Below are positions 36,380 through 45,790 of a stretch of DNA of 50,577 bases, one piece after another (positions within the stretch are counted from its first letter, which is position 1; each line of letters starts with the position of its first letter). This DNA is from Chloroflexota bacterium (GTDB taxonomy: Bacteria > Chloroflexota > Anaerolineae > Promineifilales > Promineifilaceae), in contig JAGNBF010000053.1 of assembly GCA_018004935.1 (NCBI GenBank), positions 1-50,577 of the forward strand, given 5' to 3'. The translations under genes and the position numbers were made by a program. The notes beneath the pieces are model-generated. The model made no database searches, was not told the DNA's origin, and saw nothing but the letters and a program-made list of their open reading frames with translations.

Positions 36380-36727
36380 GCTTTTATTCGCCAATAGGCA
36401 AGCGTTCAGTACCCCTGCCCGGCGGTTAAACCGCCGGGCTAAAACGCCAGGCCAACGGCCTTTGTCACGATAGTCCGGTCGTAAAACGACTGGCGGATGA
36501 ATTGACACAACTGAACGGTTACGGATTAAAACAACGGGTCTTCGGGATTTCAGGGGGGATGACACCATCTGTAAGGGCAACCCTTGTGGTGCCCTCGACG
36601 GGGCAGGCACAAGGCCAACCCCTACATTTAGCCACACCCCACAAATTCCGAAAGAACCAAAACAACTTTAACAAGGAATTTGTGATAAACCTCTCAGGTC
36701 TTGTCAACATTTCCTTCACTCCTCATC
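36380..36727. repeat. Intergenic region of dispersed palindromes
   Basis: About 36417-36490 has nested palindromes (CCCGGCGGTTAAACCGCCGGG and GTCGTAAAACGAC). About 36538-36660 is the third copy of the unit of about 110 bp with GGGGCAGGCACAAGGCCAAC at its centre. The remaining 60 bp lead to the propeller gene. No gene is seen. Confidence 0.75.
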
Positions 36728-38101
36728 ATGACCACTATCTCGTCATCTCCGGCTCGGTTTTCCTCTTTTGATAAGGCGGTTGTACTCACCATCATTGGCA
36801 CTATTCTGCTGACGGCTCTCCTCATCTGGCGTGGAGATCGAGTGGGAATACTGGTAGAGCAAATTCTCCCGGCCCCGGGAGCGGCCGCGGTTTCGACTCA
36901 GGCAGTTATACGGATTACGTTTACACAAGATATGCTCGCGGCCGCATCCGCTCAAGTAACCTTACAACCCCCCGTAGAAGGCACCACCCGTTGGGAAGGC
37001 CGGACACTGGTGTTCCAGCCAGCGGCCGCGCTTCAGGCCGAAACGGAATACACAGTAGAAGTGGGAGCCGGATTAACCAGCCAACAAGGTCGCACCTTGT
37101 TAGACCCGGTACGCTGGTCATTTAAAACCTCGCGGCCGCGTATCGTTTATCTCCGTTATGCTGAAGATGAAAGTACGCAACTGGCCCTGGTAACTCCCGG
37201 CGAAGCACCCCAATCCCTCACCAATGAACCATTCGATGTGTTAGATTACGCCGTTGCCCCCGATGGCCTCTTCATTGCTTACACCCTGTACCGCGCCGAT
37301 GGCGGCAGTGATTTATGGCTCATCGGCACAGATGGGCAAAACAAACGGCAACTCCTGGATTGTGGCGGTTCTACCTGTAGCAATGCCGTATGGCATCCCG
37401 ATGGGCGGCGTCTGGTCTATGAACGACGCAACGTCTTGACCCTGGGCGCTCCCCCTGGCCCCCCTCGCCTCTGGTGGCTAGATGTAAACACCGGGGATAC
37501 CGTGGCGGTGTTTGCCGACAGCCAATGGCTTGGCCTGCTGGCGACATTCTCGCCGGATGGGCAATGGCTGGGTTATGTTTCTCCCCTGGCCCAACAAGTC
37601 CAGGCCTATAACCTGGAAACCGCCCAAACTTTCCTCATCCAAAGTCGCACCGGAGAGTCAGCGGCCTGGAGTCCGGACAGTACCACCTTGCTCTTTACCG
37701 AAGCGGAGCTATTACCCGATGTTTTTTCGGTGGTGATTTACCGGGCTACTCTGGCCAGTAATGAGGTGGTTAAAATAAGCGGAGATGTCCCTTACACCGA
37801 TGGCTGGCCAGCATGGTCCCCTGATGGACAATGGCTGGCGTTTAACCGTAAGGCCCCCAATGAGGCTTCTGGTAAACAGATCTGGCTGATGCGCACGGAT
37901 GGCAGTGAAGCGCGGCCGCTAACCAGTGACCCCACCGTTCATCATGGCCCACCCCAATGGTCCCCTGATGGTCAATCCTTGTTATACCAACGTTACCTGC
38001 TGACAGCGGCCGGGGATCCGGGAATCTGGCTCCTGCACCTTCAAACCGGGGAGATGGAAGAAATCGTCCCTCTAGGTATTCGCCCCACCTGGCTACCCTG
38101 A
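36728..38101 (+). CDS. Membrane-anchored Big_5/TolB-type beta-propeller protein
   Basis: This 457-residue protein has one N-terminal membrane helix (about residues 18-38, VVLTIIGTILLTALLIW), an Ig-like bacterial domain (about 50-135, FTQDMLAAASAQVTLQP and ETEYTVEVGAGL) and a propeller of TolB/PD40 repeats. Repeat signatures are AVAPDGLFIAY, VWHPDGRRLVY, FSPDGQWLGYV, WSPDSTTLLF, WSPDGQWLAFNR and WSPDGQSLLYQ. The propeller should be outside the membrane and bind proteins or polymers. I use the ATG at 36728 rather than a TTG 27 bases upstream. Five octamers lie in the gene (36881, 36938, 37022, 37132, 37912). Its partner is unknown. Confidence 0.8.
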   Translation: MTTISSSPARFSSFDKAVVLTIIGTILLTALLIWRGDRVGILVEQILPAPGAAAVSTQAVIRITFTQDMLAAASAQVTLQPPVEGTTRWEGRTLVFQPAAALQAETEYTVEVGAGLTSQQGRTLLDPVRWSFKTSRPRIVYLRYAEDESTQLALVTPGEAPQSLTNEPFDVLDYAVAPDGLFIAYTLYRADGGSDLWLIGTDGQNKRQLLDCGGSTCSNAVWHPDGRRLVYERRNVLTLGAPPGPPRLWWLDVNTGDTVAVFADSQWLGLLATFSPDGQWLGYVSPLAQQVQAYNLETAQTFLIQSRTGESAAWSPDSTTLLFTEAELLPDVFSVVIYRATLASNEVVKISGDVPYTDGWPAWSPDGQWLAFNRKAPNEASGKQIWLMRTDGSEARPLTSDPTVHHGPPQWSPDGQSLLYQRYLLTAAGDPGIWLLHLQTGEMEEIVPLGIRPTWLP

Positions 38102-38458
38102 GATCGGTCGAGAAAAGTTCCTGTGTGGGAATCGCTGGTACGCTTACGGAAGATTTAGTGAGCGTATAAAGCTGAAGACCCATCCCCCCTACCCCCAAAG
38201 GGGAAAACCCAACGGCGCGGTTTGGGGGCGGACGCCCCCAAACCGCGCCGAGAAAAGTTCCCCGCCCCCGGGGGCGGGGTTAGGGGTGAGGGAAACCGCA
38301 GGCCAATGGCCTTCTCCCAATAGCCCGGCCCGTTTTACAGCCGGGCGGCCTCTACATATTTAGAAACTCAGGCCAAAATGAGAATTTCTGCCAAGAGTGA
38401 CAGGTGTTGGTACTTGTGGCAAAATCAATACCTTACTTTGTCAGAAAAGGAGTTCAGC
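38102..38458. repeat. Intergenic region with GC-rich module and variable hairpin, copy 5
   Basis: A perfect hairpin at 38213-38250 (arms CGGCGCGGTTTGGGGGCG and its complement) abuts the constant module AGAAAAGTTCCCCGCCCCCG at 38251-38290. A small GCCCGG/CCGGGC palindrome follows near 38322-38346. An in-frame extension of the next gene into this region is not accepted. Confidence 0.8.
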
Positions 38459-39238
38459 GTGACTGATCATTTGCGGTCTTATCTAGAATTTGCCACAGAG
38501 ACAGCTTACCTGGCCGGACGGCTGACGTTAGGCCATTTTCAAACAGGGGTACGCCCAGAGTATAAGGGGGATGATACGCCAGTAACGATAGCCGATAAAG
38601 AATGTGAAGCTTTTATTCGCGGCCGCATTGAAGCCGCTTACCCTTCTCACGCCATTCTAGGTGAGGAATATGGCACAACCCAAGACGGAGCCAGCCACCG
38701 CTGGATTATTGACCCCATTGATGGCACAAAATCGTTTATGCGCGGGGTTCCGCTGTATGCCGTGCTATTGGGGCTAGAAATTGAGGGACGAGTAGAAGTA
38801 GGGGTAGCCTATTATCCAGCGATGGGGGAAATGCTCGCGGCCGCGACAAACCACGGCTGTTGGTGGAATGGACAACCAGCCCATGTTAGCCAGGCCACCG
38901 ACCTCAAACGGTCTTACCTGGGTTGCACAGACCCTGGCGCGTTTGCCCGTTATGGCCGCACGGCTGAGTGGGAGCGGCTACAAAATGCCGTTTATTACCG
39001 GGTTGGTTGGAGCGATGCCTACGGTCAGCTTTTAGTCGCCACCGGGCGACTCGATGTCATGGTTGAACCCGTTATGGCCCCCTGGGATTGTGGCCCCTTC
39101 CCGGTTATCTTCCGGGAGGCAGGAGGATACTTTGGTGACTGGCAAGGTAATGAGACGATTTACGCCAATGAAGCTATCAGCACCAACCCCGCTCTTTTGC
39201 CCCAGGTGTTAGAAGTCATAAGAGGCGAAACCCGGTAA
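38459..39238 (+). CDS. Inositol-monophosphatase-family phosphatase (HisN-like)
   Basis: This 259-residue Mg2+-dependent phosphatase shows the three metal-site motifs of the family: the Glu in ILGEEYG, DPIDGTKSF and WDCGP. The last usually reads WDxAA/G; Cys-Gly-Pro is seen in the histidinol-phosphatase branch. SYLGCTDPGAF and GWSDAYGQLLVATGRLDVM also match that branch, so histidinol phosphatase is the best guess, with inositol- or fructose-bisphosphate phosphatase as alternatives. I start at the GTG at 38459, which has AAAGGAG eight bases upstream; an ATG 27 codons earlier reads spacer sequence. Confidence 0.87.
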   Translation: MTDHLRSYLEFATETAYLAGRLTLGHFQTGVRPEYKGDDTPVTIADKECEAFIRGRIEAAYPSHAILGEEYGTTQDGASHRWIIDPIDGTKSFMRGVPLYAVLLGLEIEGRVEVGVAYYPAMGEMLAAATNHGCWWNGQPAHVSQATDLKRSYLGCTDPGAFARYGRTAEWERLQNAVYYRVGWSDAYGQLLVATGRLDVMVEPVMAPWDCGPFPVIFREAGGYFGDWQGNETIYANEAISTNPALLPQVLEVIRGETR

Positions 39239-39425
39239 ACATATAGACCTCCCTGGCAGACTGTCGGAGAAAGAAATGCGGATGAGTCCACTGAAAAAAC
39301 ACAAAGATCACAAAAGGCGCCCAGAACTACCAGAGAAAATCTTTATGTTCTCAATGTTCTTTGTGGTAAAAGAACCCTTTTTTCAGCGCCTAAGTCCTAT
39401 GCTATAGCTTGTGAGGATTATTTCT
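39239..39425. repeat. Inverted repeat of ACACAAAGATCACAAAGG type
   Basis: AAAACACAAAGATCACAAAAGG (about 39296-39317) faces TTCTCAATGTTCTTTGTGG (about 39348-39366), giving an imperfect fold-back. GTGAGGATT near 39411 supplies the ribosome site of the next gene. No other signal is seen. Confidence 0.6.
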
Positions 39426-39626
39426 ATGTCAGTCATTCAGGGAAAAGGGCCAACTACCGGAAAGCAGTATTGGTGGCGCAGTGAAGCCGGGGAGAAAAAG
39501 GTGTGTGCACCACGCCCTGGCTCTATCTGCCAACAATGCCAGAAAGGTAAACTGGCGTATGATTCTCTCTTCAACTTAAGTTGTCCGGTCTGCGGCCGCG
39601 TGGCCTCAGCCGGTGCTTTTACCTGA
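39426..39626 (+). CDS. Small zinc-ribbon protein
   Basis: This 66-residue protein has two Cys pairs, CQQC and CPVC, 16 residues apart, forming a probable zinc ribbon (residues 33-55). The N-terminal half has GPTTGKQYWWRSEAGEKKVCAPRPG, with an additional single Cys. I start it at the ATG at 39426, with GAGG about eleven bases upstream. A GCGGCCGC octamer at 39592 is read as Gly-Arg directly after the second Cys pair. It ends 68 bp before the ICMT-like gene on the same strand. I know no function for it; such small ribbons often bind RNA or other proteins. Confidence 0.65.
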   Translation: MSVIQGKGPTTGKQYWWRSEAGEKKVCAPRPGSICQQCQKGKLAYDSLFNLSCPVCGRVASAGAFT

Positions 39627-39694
39627 TAACCGCCACCAGCCAGGGCGTGCCCCCGGCAAAAACGAGTGTGCGACAAGAAGATAATGAGGCTCAT

Positions 39695-40186
39695 ATGAAC
39701 TCCACTTCTCAACCCTGGTGGCGTGGGACAAAAGGCGAATGGTATGTTGTGATGCAATTTATCCTGTTTGGTCTAATCGCCGTGGCCCCGATTGTCCCCG
39801 GGATGCCCCATTGGGGTGCTCCTGGTTCCACAATCACCCTGGTGTTAGGGTTGGGACTATTGGCCCTGGGAGCAGGGATGGCGCTCATTGCCCTGGCAAA
39901 TCTGGGGCGTAACCTCAGTGCCCTGCCCCATCCAAAAGATGATGCCCAAATGGTAGAGCAAGGGGCGTACAAACTGGTGCGTCACCCCATTTACAGTGGC
40001 ATTATTCAGGGAGCCATTGGCTATGCCCTGCTGACCGCCAGTTGGCTTACGCTGGCTCTGGCCCTCATTCTTTTGGTCTTCTTTGACATTAAATCGCGTC
40101 GCGAAGAAAAATATTTAGGGCGCAAATTCAGCAATTACGCCAGCTATCAGCAACGAGTCAAAAAATTAATCCCGTTCGTTTATTGA
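39695..40186 (+). CDS. Isoprenylcysteine carboxyl methyltransferase-like membrane protein
   Basis: This 163-residue integral membrane protein has about four helices and the SAM-binding signature of the ICMT/PEMT-type family: GAYKLVRHPIYSG followed by helix pairs and EEKYLGRKFSNYASYQQRV. Bacterial members methylate unknown lipids or small hydrophobic acceptors; prenylated proteins are not expected. I start it at the ATG at 39695, after GAGGC; upstream in-frame codons overlap the preceding gene. It has no octamer. Its role in lipid modification alongside the lipid locus 12 kb away is only suggestive. Confidence 0.85.
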   Translation: MNSTSQPWWRGTKGEWYVVMQFILFGLIAVAPIVPGMPHWGAPGSTITLVLGLGLLALGAGMALIALANLGRNLSALPHPKDDAQMVEQGAYKLVRHPIYSGIIQGAIGYALLTASWLTLALALILLVFFDIKSRREEKYLGRKFSNYASYQQRVKKLIPFVY

Positions 40187-41153
40187 TCCCCTTTTCTTGT
40201 GACCTGTCTCAGGATCGGTTTGCTCGTAGCCCCACCCCCCCAAAAAAAACCGCAACATCGAGTTGCTCCCCTTCCCTCTACAATCGTCGGGGAATGGATC
40301 TTCAGCCTAAACCTACCCAATCTGTGGCCGTAAACAAAATGCCACTTTATAACCGTGGTAGCAACTACTAAGTAAGCGTTCGTTTTTAACTTAGCGGTTT
40401 GCTGTGGCTGGTCTCCTGACCGAGCCACCTATATTATTTCCGAACGACTACTAAGCCTCTCGAGGGCTGAGCTTGTCGAAGCCCGTTTTGCCTTCGACAA
40501 GCTCAAGCAACGTGCTTAACCGTTACCCGTGATAAGTATAAATAACTTGTAACTATTCAGGTGTCACAACTTATTCCTACGCTCGGCGTGGGAATTCCCT
40601 CTGGGACGCTATGGCTGACCCTCACCCCCGCCCCTCTCCCGCTTCGGGAGAGGGGTGTTAGTTTCCTCTCCCTGGGGAGAGGGTTAGGGTGAGGGGCTGT
40701 ATAAATACAATAACTTCAGAACTACTATAGTCGGTGTCCCCACCGAGCCACACCAAGCACGGTCAGGAGATCGGCTCGAGCAACCCCATAAGCCCTATAT
40801 TAAATACCTGGAAACATTCCTCTCCGATAAGGATAAAAATCTACAGCCGATCAATATTTATTTACTACGATTTCCTGCCCAACATCAATAAATTGCGAGG
40901 TTATTCTCACACGAGGAAGCATTTTTCATCAATCGGCCAGTCTAAGAGGAATTTAGAATATATTTTAGCTCTCAGGGATGGCTTGTTATGACATTTATTG
41001 CAAATAATTGTTTTTTTATTTTATTTTGTAATTTTTTAACTATGCCTTTTTACCTATTGATTACCCAGTTCGTTATCATCATAATTCTGTCCAATACTCC
41101 TTTGTTTGTTGAGTAAAAACCAAAAGTAGTTTAGCCATCAGTCGCAAGATCTT
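40187..41153. repeat. 967-bp gene-free region built of dispersed repeats and AT-rich sequence
   Basis: From left to right: a CGTTCGTTTTTAACTTAGCG segment (about 40387) shared inverted with 8098-8120; hairpin GTGGCTGGTC...GAGCCAC (about 40405-40430); GAGCTTGTCGAAG palindrome (40453-40518); CTCTCCC...GGGAGAG and CCTCACCC/GGGTGAGG palindrome (about 40617-40697, related to 50385-50415); another GAGCCAC hairpin unit (40731-40780); then about 350 bp of AT-rich unique sequence. An 85-codon frame (40734-40991) begins in a repeat and lacks a ribosome site. Confidence 0.75.
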
Positions 41154-41242
41154 GGGAAAGCAAAGAACACCAGGGTTCCTCGAAACGCGTGTGCCTGTTT
41201 CGCTGGGCCACTCTGGGCAATTTGGGGGTTCTTTACTTTCCC
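41154..41242 (+). promoter_or_regulatory. Structured 5' leader of the subtilase gene
   Basis: GGGAAAGCAAAGAAC (41154-41168) pairs with GTTCTTTACTTTCCC (41228-41242) with a single mismatch (G-U in RNA). Inside are a stem CCAG/CTGG (41170-41173, 41203-41206) topped by CGAAAC/GTTTCG (41181-41186, 41197-41202) and a small GCC/GGC hairpin (41207-41218): a three-way-junction shape. It ends six bases before the GAGG ribosome site and 16 bases before the ATG. A cis-acting RNA is possible; a mobile palindrome is the alternative. Confidence 0.55.
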
Positions 41243-41258
41243 ATTTTGAGGCATCAAT

Positions 41259-44200
41259 ATGAAACCCCGTCTTTTGTCTGTTGTTGTCGCTTTTTTTATG
41301 ATGATCCTGTTCGCGGCCGCGTTCCTGCATCCCCTTTTTTCTCCCACCCAGGCCAGCAATAATACCACCACCTATATTGTACAACTCAGCGCTGAACCTC
41401 TCGCCAGCTACCGGGGCGGTATAGACGGCCTGCTCGCCACCAGCGCCGAAGCGACCAAAACGGGTTTATTCGATGCTACCAGTGCTACCAGTCAGGCTTA
41501 TCTGGCTTATCTGGACGGCCAACAAGAGCAGTTTCGCCAGGAATTGGCCGCGGCCGCGCACCGGCCCATCACTTTCCTTTACCAATACCAGGTAGCCTTC
41601 AACGGTGTCGCCGTCAGCCTCACGGCTGACGAAGTAACAACCATCAGCCAATGGAGCGAGGTAACACAGGTGCGGCCGCAGGCCCAATACGAACTCCTCA
41701 CTCAGGGTGGCCCCCGTTGGATTGGCGCAGATACAGTTTGGCAGGGGACAAACACCGGCGGTTTACCGGGCACAAAGGGCGAAGGGGTCATCATCGGGGT
41801 TTTGGATACGGGCATCTATCCCAACCACATTGCCTTTGCCGATGTAGGCCACGACGGCTACAACCACACCAATCCCTGGGGTAGTAATCAATACGCTGGG
41901 GTTTGTAATCCAGCCAACAGTAATTACGATGCAACATTCCTTTGCAACGACAAACTCATTGGTGCCTGGAACTACGCCGATGGCCCTCGTGACAACACCG
42001 GTCATGGTAGCAACGTCGCCAGCATCGCCGCCGGTAACTTCTACTCCGTCACCATCATCGCCACCACTATCAATATTCCTACCACCTTCTCCGGGGTTGC
42101 CCCCCACGCCAACCTCATCGCCTACGATGTTTGTTATAGCTCTGGTTGTGCAGAAGCCAGTATTTTGGCGGCGCTTGATCAGACGGTATTGGATGGGGTA
42201 GATGTCATCAATATCTCTTTGGGGATGGGGGCCGGAGACCCATGGAGTAGCTATGTTTCCCATGCTCTGTTGAGCCTACGTGAAGCGGGTATCTTCGTTG
42301 CCGTGGCCGCCGGTAATACTGGCCCCAGCGCATCCTCCATCAACGCCCCCGCCAACGCCCCCTGGGTGGTAGCTGTAGGTAACAGCAATCATGGCCGCCC
42401 CTATGCCAGTGCCGTTATCAACATGAGTGGTGGTAACACCACCCCCCCAGAGGATTTAATCGGGGTGAGCATGAGCAGTGGTTATGGCCCGGCAACGATT
42501 GTTTATGCCGGGAGCTATGGCGACCCTAACTGCGCCACCGCCTTTCCTGCCGGTACCTGGCACGGGGAGATTGTCCTGTGTGAAGGGGGCAACCTGAACA
42601 CCGCCACGAACAAAGCCAAGGGTAACAATGTACGCACGGGTGGCGCGGGAGGGGTGGTGATTGCCAGCAGTGCCAGTGTGCCAGAATGGCGCATGTGGAA
42701 CATTCACAGTCTGCCTGCTTCCCATATCACCTACAATGATGGTTTACGTCTGAAAAGTTGGATTACCGATGGTGGGGGGGTGCATACGGCGACAATTACT
42801 GGCTCTTACTTCCCCACGATGCCCAACGACCTGGGGGATGTGTTGTACACTACCAGTTCTCGTGGCCCCAACCCCATCACTCCGGATGTGCTGAAACCAG
42901 ACCTGATTGCCCCCGGTTATCTGATTCAAGGGGCTTACCATACGGCGGTCTCGTGGGCCTCTCAGCCTATCAACCAATATATCGGTACGTCGCAAGCGAG
43001 TCCCCATGTGGCAGGCGCGGCCGCGCTCCTGCACGCCCTACACCCTGAATGGACACCCGGCCAGATTCAATCAGCGATGATGACGACGGCCCTCTCGGCC
43101 CCGGTACGCACGGATGACTGGGCTACTCCGGCCAATGCTTTGCAACAAGGGGCGGGGCGGGTGGATTTGACGGTGGCGGCACAAGCCGGGTTACTCCTGA
43201 ATGAAACTGGAGCCAAGTTTGCGGCCGCGAATCCGCAAATTATGGGCGACCCCACAACCCTCAACCTGCCCAGCCTGACCGATAGCAACTGCAACCGGGT
43301 GTGCCGCTGGACCCGCACCGTCAGCAATGCCCTCAATGAAACCGTCACCTGGCAAGTAGCCATCAGCCACACTACGGGTATGACGCTGACCGTTACTCCA
43401 ACCAGCTTTACGCTACTCCCTGGGGCGTCCCAAACCTTTACGGTAACGGCCGCCGTGAACAACCTGCCCAATAGCACTTGGGTATTTGCCGCCGTGACAA
43501 TGCACAACCCGGCGGCCCAGGCTCCAGATGCCCGTTTCCCTGTCGCTGTCCTCCCGGCCAACACGAACACCTTCATCCCTCGCAGTTTTGCCGTTGATGT
43601 GCGGCGCGACCAGGGTTCGACACAACTCACTGGCCTACAGGCACAAGAGATTACCGACCTGGCGCTGAATCTGTACGGACTGGCCCCGGTAATACCCATA
43701 AGTATCACCCTGACCCAAGACCCCACGCCTGATGACCCCTTCGACAACCTGAATGAGGGCACAACCTACTTCATGACGGCTACCTTACCCACGCTGACCG
43801 AGCAGATTATCGCGGAAATCATCACCTCAGAAGCGCCAGATATGGATTTGTATGTGGGCGTGGATACGAATATGGATGGCCTACCCGCGGCCGCAGAACT
43901 TATCTGTGCCAGTGCTAAAATAGGCTGGCAGGAGCAGTGTGTGCTAAATAATCTGACTGTTGGCTCAGTGTGGCTAGTGGCCCAAAACGCCCATGCCTCA
44001 GACGCGGCCGCAGATAATATCACCCTGGCCCTCACTGCCATCACCCCAGAAAACAATAACGCTCTGAGTGTGACCGGCCCCAGTGCCGTGCCCGCCTATA
44101 CCCCCTTCACTCTGGACCTGTTCTGGACATTACCGGATTCTCTGGCCGGGCAGTTGTGGTACGCCGTGCTCGACCTGGGCACCGATGCGGGCAACCCTGG

Positions 44201-45014
44201 CAACATAGGTCGAATTACTCTGCCGGTGATCCGCCATGCCGATGATGTCACTATTCATGAAAGTGATAACACTCTGATCCTGGGCGAGGTGATGACTTAC
44301 ACGCTTACCATTCAGCCCAACCTCTGGGCTGAAGATGTGACCTACATCCTCACCAATACTGTGCCTTTTGGGCTTCAGGTAGTGCCTAATACGTTGACGG
44401 GTGGGGCTACGATTGAGAGTCATAGCACCAACACCGAAATTTTGTGGTCAGGCACACTCCCCGCCGGGGGTGTTACCCCCACCATTATCACTTATCAGGT
44501 GGTTGCCGACCCGAAATTGTGTCAGGGGACGGCCTCGGACCTTTTACTGACCAATGAGTTGGCCCATACGCTGAATAACCCTGGTGCGGTGCTAATGTGG
44601 GAAATGGCTGATGTGTTGATTGAAGGGTTGGATGAGATGTGCGCGGCCGCGTTGGCCCTGGAAGTGACTCTCAGCACGGATGGGAGTTGCGGCACGGATA
44701 CTATGTTGACAGTAGATGAAGATACCCCTGTAACTTATTGTTACACGGTAACAAATGTGGCTCCCGTTCCCTTGAACAGCCATGATCTGACGGATACGGT
44801 AATGGGGAACCTGTTGGAAAACTGGATTTATATGTTGACACCCGGCACAAGTACTAGCTACACCATCACCGTTCCCGCCAGCACTAGTGAGCTACATCTG
44901 GCAACCTGGAATGCTGACGACGCGGCCGCGGCACAGGCCAGTGTCATCGTTAATGTAATTCCCAGCCCCGTTGTTATCCACTCTATCTTCATCCCGCTCT
45001 TGCCTAATAATTAG
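41259..45014 (+). CDS. Secreted subtilisin-like serine protease (S8) with PA and C-terminal repeat domains
   Basis: This 1251-residue exported protease has a signal peptide (residues 1-32, FFMMILFAAAFLHPLF then TQAS), an I9 inhibitor-like propeptide (about 37-140) and an S8 domain with the triad in VLDTGIYPNH (Asp), NTGHGSNVAS (His) and GTSQASPHVAGAAALL (Ser). A PA domain is inserted between His and Ser (about residues 400-490, YAGSYGDPNC to GGVVIASS). Fn3-like and DUF11-like beta domains follow (about 680-1240, with TNTVPFGLQVVPNTLTGG). No LPXTG or membrane anchor is at the C-terminus. It acts outside the cell, probably in nutrition. It stands alone, with a structured leader and nine octamers. 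Confidence 0.93.
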   Translation: MKPRLLSVVVAFFMMILFAAAFLHPLFSPTQASNNTTTYIVQLSAEPLASYRGGIDGLLATSAEATKTGLFDATSATSQAYLAYLDGQQEQFRQELAAAAHRPITFLYQYQVAFNGVAVSLTADEVTTISQWSEVTQVRPQAQYELLTQGGPRWIGADTVWQGTNTGGLPGTKGEGVIIGVLDTGIYPNHIAFADVGHDGYNHTNPWGSNQYAGVCNPANSNYDATFLCNDKLIGAWNYADGPRDNTGHGSNVASIAAGNFYSVTIIATTINIPTTFSGVAPHANLIAYDVCYSSGCAEASILAALDQTVLDGVDVINISLGMGAGDPWSSYVSHALLSLREAGIFVAVAAGNTGPSASSINAPANAPWVVAVGNSNHGRPYASAVINMSGGNTTPPEDLIGVSMSSGYGPATIVYAGSYGDPNCATAFPAGTWHGEIVLCEGGNLNTATNKAKGNNVRTGGAGGVVIASSASVPEWRMWNIHSLPASHITYNDGLRLKSWITDGGGVHTATITGSYFPTMPNDLGDVLYTTSSRGPNPITPDVLKPDLIAPGYLIQGAYHTAVSWASQPINQYIGTSQASPHVAGAAALLHALHPEWTPGQIQSAMMTTALSAPVRTDDWATPANALQQGAGRVDLTVAAQAGLLLNETGAKFAAANPQIMGDPTTLNLPSLTDSNCNRVCRWTRTVSNALNETVTWQVAISHTTGMTLTVTPTSFTLLPGASQTFTVTAAVNNLPNSTWVFAAVTMHNPAAQAPDARFPVAVLPANTNTFIPRSFAVDVRRDQGSTQLTGLQAQEITDLALNLYGLAPVIPISITLTQDPTPDDPFDNLNEGTTYFMTATLPTLTEQIIAEIITSEAPDMDLYVGVDTNMDGLPAAAELICASAKIGWQEQCVLNNLTVGSVWLVAQNAHASDAAADNITLALTAITPENNNALSVTGPSAVPAYTPFTLDLFWTLPDSLAGQLWYAVLDLGTDAGNPGNIGRITLPVIRHADDVTIHESDNTLILGEVMTYTLTIQPNLWAEDVTYILTNTVPFGLQVVPNTLTGGATIESHSTNTEILWSGTLPAGGVTPTIITYQVVADPKLCQGTASDLLLTNELAHTLNNPGAVLMWEMADVLIEGLDEMCAAALALEVTLSTDGSCGTDTMLTVDEDTPVTYCYTVTNVAPVPLNSHDLTDTVMGNLLENWIYMLTPGTSTSYTITVPASTSELHLATWNADDAAAAQASVIVNVIPSPVVIHSIFIPLLPNN

Positions 45015-45062
45015 CCCCCTGCCCCACCAATGCCCGGTCTGCTACCCGGGTGAGGCAGGGGG
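45015..45062 (+). terminator. Hairpin directly after the subtilase stop
   Basis: CCCCCTGCC (45015-45023) pairs with GGCAGGGGG (45054-45062), with an inner CCCGG/CCGGG stem. It begins at the base after the stop codon. No T run follows, so it may protect the message end or act with Rho rather than terminate by itself. Confidence 0.55.
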
Positions 45063-45117
45063 GAGATGAGGCAAGGGTGAAAGGGTGAGGCCAACCCCAT
45101 TGGTTTGTCGGTGGAAT

Positions 45118-45190
45118 TCCCCACCCCTAACCCCGCCCCAGAGGTGAGGAACTTTTTCCGGCGCGGTTTGGAGGCAGACGCCCCCAAAAA
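45118..45190 (-). repeat. GC-rich module with hairpin, copy 6
   Basis: The constant part (CCCCTAACCCCGCCCCAGAGG) is inverted and followed by AACTTTTTCCGGCGCGGTTTGG and a partly decayed hairpin (GGCAGACGCC). It lies in the spacer between convergent genes. Confidence 0.7.
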
Positions 45191-45225
45191 ACGACCAGGC
45201 TCAGGCTACGCCCAATTCCCCTTTC

Positions 45226-45773
45226 TTATCCTGACGGCACCGGCTGATAATGCAGGGCCATGACTCCAGAACTAAAGGTATTTGTCGTCAATAACTTCAA
45301 CCCCATCTTGTCTGCCTCGTCTAGCAGGCGGCGACCTTGATTAACCGTGACAGGATAAACCAGCAGACGTAACTCATCTACCAGGCCTGCCTGGATGAGG
45401 GTGTAAGTCAGTTCACCACGCCATATTGCAGGATGTCCTGACCGGATTGCTGTTTAAGGGTAGCAATCGCGGCCGCGACATCCCCCTCGATTAAATTCGC
45501 ATTCCACTCTAATGGCTCTGCCACCGTGCGCGAGGCCACGTACTTGGGCAAACTGTTCATCCGGTCAGCAAACACATCAGAACCAGCGCGGGATGACCAC
45601 GCGGCCGCGAACGCCTCATACGTTAGCCGTCCCATGATCAGCGCATCTGAGGCAAACAGTTGGTCATACGCATATTGCGAAATTTCATCATTCCAATAAT
45701 CAAAAGACCAAAATTGGGGATTCTCTATTACCCCATTCACTGTCATCATGGTAGAAACAATTACTTTTCTCAT
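45226..45773 (-). pseudogene. Dihydrofolate-reductase-family (RibD-C) gene with frameshift
   Basis: From the start at 45773 the frame reads MRKVIVSTMMTVNGVIENPQ and LIMGRLTYEAF, typical of the RibD C-terminal/DHFR-like family, down to GQDILQYG. It then stops at a TGA near 45408. One base earlier or later the frame continues as GELTYTLIQAGLVDE, RLLVYPV, TFSSGVMALHYQP and ends at a TAA at 45226-45228. The expected junction is YGSGEL, so a single base appears to be missing near 45413. It is either a recent pseudogene or an assembly error. An intact relative is encoded immediately upstream on the same strand. Confidence 0.8.
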
Positions 45774-45790
45774 ATCACTCCTACGAAAAT

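Noticed and set aside
40734-40991. 85-codon open frame in the long gene-free region
   Set aside because: It starts within a palindromic repeat, is AT-rich unlike neighbouring genes and has no ribosome site; I cannot exclude a small orphan gene.
41100-41258. Possible cyclic-di-GMP (GEMM) riboswitch before the subtilase, because of GGGAAAGCAAAG
   Set aside because: The remaining GEMM consensus, including the first-stem GCAAACC and the 3' receptor helix, is missing; recorded instead as an unclassified structured leader.
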